DNA of 64,000 bases, taken from positions 1 through 64,000 of IMG/VR virus record IMGVR_UViG_3300042888_001330. One strand, given 5' to 3'. The stretch comes from a virus. The notes under the pieces were generated by a model. That model saw only the letters and a list, made by a program, of their open reading frames with translations. It made no database searches and was not told the origin of the DNA. Of the stretch, positions 57,913 to 64,000 are shown piece after piece. The position numbers were made by a program, and so were the translations under genes. Every line of letters begins with the position of its first letter. The first letter of the stretch is position 1.

Positions 57913-58293
57913 TTAGTTTATTTTATTGAAATCTGTTATTCCTAATTGTTTATTATTAGAATCGAATAACCCTATTCTGTATGCTGATGATGGTAATGCG
58001 TTAGTGTATACCTTTAAAAGGTTATCACCCGCAATTACGTTCATTGTTTCTTTAGATACCACCCTATTGGAAATGTCAAATATTTTAATCGTTACCGGAC
58101 CTGCGGTTTCAATTTTAACGTTCATCGCCACTTCTGAAGTGACAAATGATGATTGTAATTTAATACCAATAGAACTTGTCATTTTCAGGTCTTCTGATAT
58201 TGATTGAGGTGTAGGTAAGATATCGTCCTTATAACATCCTGTTAAAATTGTGGATACCAATACTAATAAGAGAATCTTTTTCATTTTTGTCAT
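57913..58293 (-). CDS. Surface lipoprotein with T9SS-tail-like domain
   Basis: 126 aa (a start three codons later is possible). Lipobox LTGC followed by YKDD, which fits the K(D/E)2 lipoprotein surface-export signal of Bacteroidota. The C-terminal half (PVTIKIFDISNRVVSKETM, GDNLLKVYTNALPSSAYRIGLFDSNN) has the strand order of the type IX secretion C-terminal domain. Here it seems to be used as a lipid-anchored surface domain rather than as a removable tail. Pairs with the next gene. Confidence 0.65.
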   Translation of the reverse strand: MTKMKKILLLVLVSTILTGCYKDDILPTPQSISEDLKMTSSIGIKLQSSFVTSEVAMNVKIETAGPVTIKIFDISNRVVSKETMNVIAGDNLLKVYTNALPSSAYRIGLFDSNNKQLGITDFNKIN

Positions 58294-58296
58294 TTT

Positions 58297-58638
58297 TTAA
58301 TTTACTATTATTGTTGTCTTTTTTAATTCTTTTTTATCCACATCCTCAAGTACTAAATATAAATATCCCTTGGGTAATGAATTGGTATAAATCTTTTTTT
58401 CATTTTTACCTATTTGACCAATAAACTTTTCTCGACTTATTACTTGTCCACTATTTTTATCGATTAAAATTAAATAATGAACAGTATTAGAGGTTAAATC
58501 AAAAAAAATTGATTGACCATTTGTTACACTACTTTCACCCACATTGAATATTTTTTCAACAGGAGGAGTTGGGGTTGGGATATCCATCTTAGTACAACCC
58601 CATAGTAAAATCACAAATATGAATAGTATTTTTTTCAT
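58297..58638 (-). CDS. Lipoprotein with T9SS-tail-like domain (paralog)
   Basis: 113 aa. Signal peptide with lipobox LWGC, then TKMDIPTPTPPVEK. The domain VHYLILIDKNSGQVISREKF, EKKIYTNSLPKGYLYLVLED is a diverged copy of that in the gene at 57913 (both have KxYTN(A/S)LP). The +2 residues lack the acidic export signal, so its final side of the membrane is less certain. Four nt separate it from the barrel gene. Confidence 0.62.
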   Translation of the reverse strand: MKKILFIFVILLWGCTKMDIPTPTPPVEKIFNVGESSVTNGQSIFFDLTSNTVHYLILIDKNSGQVISREKFIGQIGKNEKKIYTNSLPKGYLYLVLEDVDKKELKKTTIIVN

Positions 58639-58641
58639 ATG

Positions 58642-59535
58642 TTAAAATTGAAAGTTTGTTCCTATCATAAACATTATTGGATTACTCTTTTTATACCCAA
58701 CCGATTCGCTCAATTTGTCAAAAGTTGTGTTATATCTAATATTAGTATTCAAAATGAACCTTTTAGTTATTTTCCAATCAAACGATGTTCCATAATATAA
58801 ATCTAAATTAAAATCATCAAAATATGATAAATCCGATGTCGTACCATCTTTAAATACTTTATAGACATCACTCATTGCAAATATTTGCGGTGATATGTTT
58901 ACCCTTTTTGTTTTCAATGTATATGTGTACATTACCATACCTCTATAACTTATTTCACTTGATGCCGGCACCATTGGATATATTAAATCTTTAAAATCAC
59001 CATTTTCATCTACCGTATATTTTCCTTCCCATTGACCTTCATATGTTCCCCAAAAAGATTTTGATGCAATTAAACTATATCCAAATGTTCCAAACTTTTT
59101 AGTTCTGAATACATCTATGAATGATAGTGTAATATCTTTTTGGAAATCAAAATCGGTTGAATAAAATGATTGTAATGTAGTAGTTCTCTTATCTGTATTT
59201 CTAGTGAAACCATATCCTACTCCATAATATTTCCATATAGGGTTTATTGACGCTGCGAATGTGTGTCCCCATTGACCATTCATAGATGATTTATTGTAAC
59301 CCAAATTAAGAGTAGTTGATACTTGTCTACCAATTATACCAACTGAAAGATTTGATGATGATAGAACATCTTTTGAAAAATTAACATAGGATTGTAATAT
59401 ACCCACATCGTTCCAATCATCACTTTCCCCAAATAATTCCTTTGGTGATAGTTGTAATGTATCGGGTTTTTGTATTTGTGCGTTTGTCACAAATGTTGTC
59501 GAAATTAGTGACAGAATTATTATTAGTTTTTTCAT
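58642..59535 (-). CDS. Outer-membrane beta-barrel protein
   Basis: 297 aa. Signal peptide MKKLIIILSLISTTFVTNA|Q. A short periplasmic lead (LSPKELFGESDDW), then about twelve amphipathic strands (SVGIIGRQVSTTLNLGYN, YYGVGYGFTRNTDKRTTTL, MVMYTYTLKTKRVNISPQIF, LYYGTSFDWKITKRFIL), with a terminal aromatic (NFQF). Paralogous to the barrel ending the gene at 52523, including the SPQ(I/V)FxM strand and SFD(W/Y)KITKRF. Likely anchors or displays the secreted proteins encoded just upstream. Confidence 0.7.
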   Translation of the reverse strand: MKKLIIILSLISTTFVTNAQIQKPDTLQLSPKELFGESDDWNDVGILQSYVNFSKDVLSSSNLSVGIIGRQVSTTLNLGYNKSSMNGQWGHTFAASINPIWKYYGVGYGFTRNTDKRTTTLQSFYSTDFDFQKDITLSFIDVFRTKKFGTFGYSLIASKSFWGTYEGQWEGKYTVDENGDFKDLIYPMVPASSEISYRGMVMYTYTLKTKRVNISPQIFAMSDVYKVFKDGTTSDLSYFDDFNLDLYYGTSFDWKITKRFILNTNIRYNTTFDKLSESVGYKKSNPIMFMIGTNFQF

Positions 59536-61829
59536 TAGTTCATTTTTACTTTTAATTGTATTCCATTCTTATTGACGGCATCGGTTGTTGATATTGAAGT
59601 TAAACCCAAAGTACCACTCAATCCTATTAATGGTAAAAATGTTATTTTATATTCTGTTGTTTTATCCAATAATGTTGAACCATCAGTAATCAATGAACCT
59701 AATGTTATTGATGAACCTCTATTAGTTCCAAAATTGGTAGGAGTTCCATTTGTGGTGAATTCTACCTTTTCAAACTTTAATGCTGTATTATCGTAGTTTA
59801 AATTGAATTGAGTACCAACCAACTCTTGTTGTAAAGGGTCTACCGAAATCGTTACTACTAATTTACCACCAATGTTTTCACCCATTAGATATGCGTTGAT
59901 TTGATTGGAAACTGAATTAGTACCCAAACTCATAGTTCTAATAGAATTACTAGCAACACCACTTGTACTTTGTTGTGCTGAATGAGATAGGTTTACATCA
60001 CCAAGCCAAGTAACATTAACATTGTATGTGTTATTAAGTGTACCCGTATTTAAACTAAACGGATATAAACTTCTTGTTGAATTAAATTTGGTATTCCAAT
60101 TAGATTTAGTAATCCCATCATAATCTGATTTACTATAAAGTTTCATCAGAAAAGTTAATAGTGGATTTTGTGTAAGTGGTTGAACTCCTGTTAAATGTTG
60201 TAATAGTTTATATGTATCTGCTTCGTTGAATATACCATTACCATCAACGTCCGCATTAATAAATTGAATACCGTTTGTAAATTCATTTCCACTTTCATTT
60301 CCAAATATTCCACCATTTGATAATTCTTTGAAGGCAATAAAGACATCCGATACGGTCACAATACTATTGTATAAAGTGTTTAAATCCGTTTGATTGGTGT
60401 ATGTTAACTCAATCCCATGTTGTTTATATGACATTATTGGTGAGAAAGTAAATTCTGCTCTTGTTCCATACCAACCATCTTGTAATCTTAATTGTGCCTG
60501 AAATGTGGATGATGTTATCTTAGTTGTCAAATTACCGGGCATTATATAAGTTTTCCAAAACCCACTTACACTATGAATACTAACCGGTCCATCGTATATA
60601 TCAAATAATTTAACTGATGTTATATCACTTGGAGATACTCCTGTCCCATCAAATTCCCTTTCGTCTATTAATAATTGATGCCCACCTAAATTTGCATCAT
60701 ACGGATTTATTATTGCCCATTCAACTTGTCCTGCAGTTGTTGACGCTTTAGTACCAATACCACTTACCTTTGCAGTATCTAAATCATTTGTAATGTCAAC
60801 CTTACCCAATCCACTTATTGCTCGTGATGTGTTGGTTGTTGTACTCCATAGATTATTTACATATCTATTTGCCTTTGTTGAGAATTTAGTTTCATCTATA
60901 TTACTCCCAAAATCAAAATTAAATTTAGCGGTTAAAACTTCACCATTTGAATGAGATACACTATTGGTATAAAATTCAGTAAATGTTGCATCATCGGGAT
61001 TAGACCAAGTTCCATATTCAATTATGTATGGATTAGTCCAATTATTTGATAAATCATTCCAAGTTGATGCACCACCCCAATTTGTTACCGCATAATCCTC
61101 ACTATGATTATATCCATTAGGTTCACCACCTGCCCAGTTGTTATACACACCAGGTCTATTTCCTGCCGTCTGTCCATTTGATGTTTTCATAACAGTTCCT
61201 TTTTCAGGTCCCGCATCAATTACCCAAGTTCCATCTATAACCTCATCTGTTGCTGCAAACCATATATTAGCTTGTGGTACGTTAGAAAATATAAAAGCAT
61301 TTTCAGATGCCGATGTTATTGTTACTAAATAACCTGTCTGTCCTTTGAATGTTGTTAATAACGATGCCGATCTAGCACCAGTATAAGTTGTACCTGCCGT
61401 TACGGGTTTATAAAAATGACCATTTACACCATTGTAATAAAATCCTGTTGGATTGATTGTTGCAGCAACCGATAATTTTACATTACCAACTACCGAACCT
61501 GTGTTTATTTTTAGGGATGTCAATGCCGTATTGATACTTGCCATTGTACCCGTTATTACTAAACGAGTTTTATTACCACTTAAAGTAAATCCACTTGCAG
61601 CAGTTAGACCCGTTGTTGTGTTCAATACGAATGTTGTACCTGTTGGAAATTCTACTAAACTAATTGATGCTAATAAAGTTGACGTTGAACTAAACCCACT
61701 TAAAACAAAACCACTAGCATCTTGTGCACTAGTGGATTGTAAAAAAGACTTAGAGTCCGGAGCAGATACACTCTGTCCGAACCCTAAGAATGATGTAAAT
61801 AAAAATAATATTAAAAATAATTTCTTCAT
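59535..61829 (-). CDS. Secreted C-type lectin / dockerin / cohesin-like protein
   Basis: 764 aa. Signal peptide MKKLFLILFLFTSFLGFG|Q. Residues ~120-280 are a C-type lectin-like domain: TSASENAFIFS, IWFAATDEVIDGTW, NNWAGGEPNGYNHSEDYAV, STWNDL, with the EPN mannose-type Ca2+ motif and no Cys. A dockerin-type loop (NADVDGNGIFNEADTYKLLQHLTG) lies near residue 530. A cohesin-like sandwich (VGTQFNLNYDNTALKFEKVEF) ends the chain. Probably displayed on the host surface for carbohydrate binding. Confidence 0.7.
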   Translation of the reverse strand: MKKLFLILFLFTSFLGFGQSVSAPDSKSFLQSTSAQDASGFVLSGFSSTSTLLASISLVEFPTGTTFVLNTTTGLTAASGFTLSGNKTRLVITGTMASINTALTSLKINTGSVVGNVKLSVAATINPTGFYYNGVNGHFYKPVTAGTTYTGARSASLLTTFKGQTGYLVTITSASENAFIFSNVPQANIWFAATDEVIDGTWVIDAGPEKGTVMKTSNGQTAGNRPGVYNNWAGGEPNGYNHSEDYAVTNWGGASTWNDLSNNWTNPYIIEYGTWSNPDDATFTEFYTNSVSHSNGEVLTAKFNFDFGSNIDETKFSTKANRYVNNLWSTTTNTSRAISGLGKVDITNDLDTAKVSGIGTKASTTAGQVEWAIINPYDANLGGHQLLIDEREFDGTGVSPSDITSVKLFDIYDGPVSIHSVSGFWKTYIMPGNLTTKITSSTFQAQLRLQDGWYGTRAEFTFSPIMSYKQHGIELTYTNQTDLNTLYNSIVTVSDVFIAFKELSNGGIFGNESGNEFTNGIQFINADVDGNGIFNEADTYKLLQHLTGVQPLTQNPLLTFLMKLYSKSDYDGITKSNWNTKFNSTRSLYPFSLNTGTLNNTYNVNVTWLGDVNLSHSAQQSTSGVASNSIRTMSLGTNSVSNQINAYLMGENIGGKLVVTISVDPLQQELVGTQFNLNYDNTALKFEKVEFTTNGTPTNFGTNRGSSITLGSLITDGSTLLDKTTEYKITFLPLIGLSGTLGLTSISTTDAVNKNGIQLKVKMN

Positions 61830-61832
61830 AAA

Positions 61833-63488
61833 TTACTCCACTGTCAAATTTATCTTGTTTCCGTTTCCGTCAACAGCATCAGATAAAACTGTATAGAATA
61901 AACCCGCAGTGTTTGTTATGGTTTCTTTTGGTGTAAATGTTAATTTATATGGTGTACCTGTTTTAATTCTTGCGGTTTTTGTTTGATCCATAGAACCAAA
62001 TGTTAATCTACCATCTCCGTTTGTTGAGAAGTTAGTTACGATTGGTCCCGCGTCAAATGAAATATTATCAAAAGTTAATTTAGAATTATCATATTGTAAT
62101 ATAACCTCCAAACCAGCTAAACCTTCTTTTGTTAAATTACCTGTCAATACAACCTTACCGTTAACTATTGTAGAGGTTAAACTTAATTTAGCGGTTTCAA
62201 ATACTTGATTATATGACATTGATTGAACTGACATTGATTTATTATTATCATTGACGGAATTAACAAAATTACCACTTGCAACTCTACTTGCAATTTCGGT
62301 TGCGGATGATGAATGAGACCAATCTAAATCACCTCCCCATGCAAATACCATATCTACTACTTTAATAGGAGTATCGATTATAACTTTATTTTTTATAACA
62401 CCATTTAACCAATTTTGATTTAATAAACCACTATACCATCTTACATTTTCAGATGTGGTGGTTGATTTTGGAATTTTTGCACTAGAAGATACATCTATTC
62501 CCATTACATGTGCGAATGTATAATATGAATCCGATTCACTAAACGCACTATTGGCGTTTGTAACTCTTGCAATCATTTTTTCTAAATTAGGATATACAAA
62601 GTATGTTTGTGTACCTGAAATATCTACTTGTGAAATACCTAAGAATGATTTATATGCGTCCGATACGGTTATAATATTATTCATAAATGTTTTAGTCCCC
62701 GTTGGTTGGACGTATACACCAAAAGTATCTCCCACCTTAACTTCAGTTGTGAATATTGCTTCACCAGTTGCATCCAATACCTTTTGAGCTATTGGTTGTT
62801 TAGTCCAATCTATATCACCACTAGCATCAGTTTTAAGTGGCATCAATTGTATATTATGACTAGTTATACTATATCCTGTTGGAAATAAAACTCTAACTTT
62901 GAATTGAGAAGTATTACCCGATACATTTGATAAAGATATTGTGCCCGGATTAGTTGTGATTGGAGTAATATACTCACTCGTAGCATTGATGGAATATGAT
63001 AAATCTAATTTATGAATATTTGTATAATCAACTAAATCTTTGATTACATATTTTTGAGTTGCAATATCACCATTGATTGACGCATCGGTTCTTTGTACTG
63101 TCAATTGTCCGGCGTTCCAATCTGCGTTAGCCACATATCCCCACGGAGTTGCTAAATATTGTGCATATAAACTTGTAGCAGTAATACCATTTGCTGTACT
63201 TGGTGTAAATTTATACCCTGACCAACCAGTATAAAATGTTTGTACTGATGAACCTTGTGAGAATACAGTAGAAACATATGATAATGCTTTATTGTTGAAT
63301 TGGTATCTTAACCAAAAATAACGAGGGGTAGTCGTACCTCTATCAATTGTATACTTCACCGAAAGAGTATCACCAACTTTTAAGTTTGAAGTGGGTGAAA
63401 ACGATTGGTTAATTGTCAATTGAGCAAATGATGTAAACGTAATTAGGGATAGGGTTAGTATCACTATGAGTGTTAATAGTTTTTTCAT
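61833..63488 (-). CDS. Secreted cohesin-like protein, paralog without lectin domain
   Basis: 551 aa. Signal peptide MKKLLTLIVILTLSLITFTSFA|Q. An N-terminal sandwich (LKVGDTLSVKYTIDRGTTTPRYFWLRYQFNNKAL) precedes a central part shared with the previous protein (ITVSDAYKSFLG; NSAFSESDSYYTFAHVMGI, a degraded dockerin loop; GGDLDWSHS). A C-terminal cohesin-like domain (AGLEVILQYDNSKLTFDNIS) follows. The two are paralogs; only the lectin-bearing copy keeps the Ca2+ ligands in its loop. Confidence 0.68.
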   Translation of the reverse strand: MKKLLTLIVILTLSLITFTSFAQLTINQSFSPTSNLKVGDTLSVKYTIDRGTTTPRYFWLRYQFNNKALSYVSTVFSQGSSVQTFYTGWSGYKFTPSTANGITATSLYAQYLATPWGYVANADWNAGQLTVQRTDASINGDIATQKYVIKDLVDYTNIHKLDLSYSINATSEYITPITTNPGTISLSNVSGNTSQFKVRVLFPTGYSITSHNIQLMPLKTDASGDIDWTKQPIAQKVLDATGEAIFTTEVKVGDTFGVYVQPTGTKTFMNNIITVSDAYKSFLGISQVDISGTQTYFVYPNLEKMIARVTNANSAFSESDSYYTFAHVMGIDVSSSAKIPKSTTTSENVRWYSGLLNQNWLNGVIKNKVIIDTPIKVVDMVFAWGGDLDWSHSSSATEIASRVASGNFVNSVNDNNKSMSVQSMSYNQVFETAKLSLTSTIVNGKVVLTGNLTKEGLAGLEVILQYDNSKLTFDNISFDAGPIVTNFSTNGDGRLTFGSMDQTKTARIKTGTPYKLTFTPKETITNTAGLFYTVLSDAVDGNGNKINLTVE

Positions 63489-63493
63489 TTTTA

Positions 63494-64000
63494 TTATTTT
63501 TTATCCATTAATTTATTTATTAGTTTTTCACTAGCCTTTTTGAGAGCATTACTTAAAGATGTCTGATTAAATGAACCTCCTTCGTCAACAATAAGTGTTG
63601 ACATAGAAACTTCAGATGATGACTCCTCAACAATAAGTTCTTTTTCTTTTTTACCGTCTTTTGTTAATGTTCCTTTCAATCTAATAACCACTTCTTCCTC
63701 ACCAGAATGGAAAACCGATATGTTCTTCTTTGTTGTAAGAACGTCTAAATAAACAATTTGTACTTTTAATTTGTATGGAGATGATGCCGATAAATCGTAA
63801 CCCTTTTCTTGTAAAAACTCTTCTAATATGTTTTTAACCCCAAATGCTAAATTTCTATTACCTGCTAGTTTACCAATTTTAACCTCATTGGTTACACTTT
63901 CGACCCAAATGTGGTCGTCGGCATCGTACCAAATATTTTCAGGGGAGTTTTTGAATGTACCATCGATTCTCCATTCAATCCAATTTATTACGTTTCTCTG
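63494..64000 (-). CDS. Partial CDS, CsgG/YajG-like periplasmic protein
   Basis: 168 codons in the window, open at the right edge. The visible part (WIEWRIDGTFKNSPENIWYD, KIGKLAGNRNLAFGVKNILEEF, SPYKLKVQIVYLDVLTTKKN, EEEVVIRLKGTL, TSLSNALKKASEKLINKLMD) alternates strands and helices with a final helix like that of the CsgG-like protein at 54997. A YajG- or LPP20-like envelope protein is likely. The GTG at 63691 is internal. It heads the envelope operon, with 5 nt to the next gene. Confidence 0.55.
   Translation of the reverse strand, partial: QRNVINWIEWRIDGTFKNSPENIWYDADDHIWVESVTNEVKIGKLAGNRNLAFGVKNILEEFLQEKGYDLSASSPYKLKVQIVYLDVLTTKKNISVFHSGEEEVVIRLKGTLTKDGKKEKELIVEESSSEVSMSTLIVDEGGSFNQTSLSNALKKASEKLINKLMDKK

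Noticed and set aside
52523-64000. Host chromosome or assembly chimera as source of the envelope genes
   Set aside because: Phage late box and symmetric terminators of the same style occur inside the block, holin-like genes are embedded in it, and base composition and gene packing match the rest of the window.

Overview
The window is part of the genome of a tailed, contractile (T4-like) phage that almost certainly infects a member of the Bacteroidota. The phage assignment rests on a near-complete T4-type morphogenesis set: terminase gp17, portal gp20, prohead protease gp21, scaffold gp22, major capsid gp23, neck proteins gp13 and gp14, gp15, sheath gp18, tube gp19, and hub and OB-fold baseplate proteins. 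A T4-type polymerase and a gp55-like late sigma factor are also present. The host assignment rests on four things: very AT-rich DNA, no Shine-Dalgarno sequences before start codons, host-type TAnnTTTG promoter boxes, and secreted proteins whose predicted signal-peptidase sites leave Gln at +1 (FGQ, NAQ, FAQ, NGQ). No tRNA, integrase, CRISPR array or endolysin was recognised.

Layout. 1-6.6 kb (minus): tail module (hub protein, tube, sheath, gp15, gp14). 6.6-12.6 kb: SNF2 helicase (plus), gp13 (plus), DNA polymerase (minus). 12.7-15.0 kb (minus): two fibre or baseplate-periphery proteins. 15.1-18.2 kb (plus): small virion-type proteins. 18.2-24.1 kb (plus): three glycosyltransferases mixed with dUTPase, PhoH and small genes. 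24.1-32.7 kb (plus): late sigma factor, then baseplate and hub genes, then a run of small proteins that include a pterin dehydratase and a flavodoxin-like oxidoreductase. 32.7-45.7 kb (mostly minus): dCMP deaminase and the head module, interrupted by a plus-strand gene for ribosomal protein bS21. 45.8-49.5 kb: nucleotidyltransferase, KTSC, Hsp20 and a divergent Clp ATPase. 49.5-52.5 kb (plus): a possible short RNA, a lipoprotein and an RNA-repair cassette (P-loop kinase, Rnl1-type ligase, cyclic-phosphate-processing receiver domain). 52.5-64 kb (minus): holin-like proteins set among exported host-envelope proteins (outer-membrane barrels, a CsgG-like protein, lipoproteins with T9SS-tail-like domains, a C-type lectin/dockerin/cohesin-like protein and its paralog). 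The last gene runs off the window.

Expression logic. Two promoter-like words recur. Structural genes are preceded by TATTTATA or TATTTATT on the coding strand, the reverse complement of the classical T4 late box. In nine genes this word ends only 3-5 nt before the start codon. Replication and accessory genes instead carry TATATTT(G/A/T), like the host -7 box. Both arrangements imply leaderless or nearly leaderless mRNAs. That is notable in a phage that encodes its own bS21, the ribosomal protein that shields the anti-Shine-Dalgarno in Bacteroidota. Rho-independent terminators commonly sit between one gene's stop and the next gene's promoter, and they show that several apparent upstream start codons are false.

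The least explained parts are the late-expressed host-envelope block (52.5-64 kb), the leaderless promoter code, and a family of small proteins whose N-termini end in an (I/L)xE site, like T4 capsid-targeting peptides. All functions are read by eye from sequence; no database search was run.
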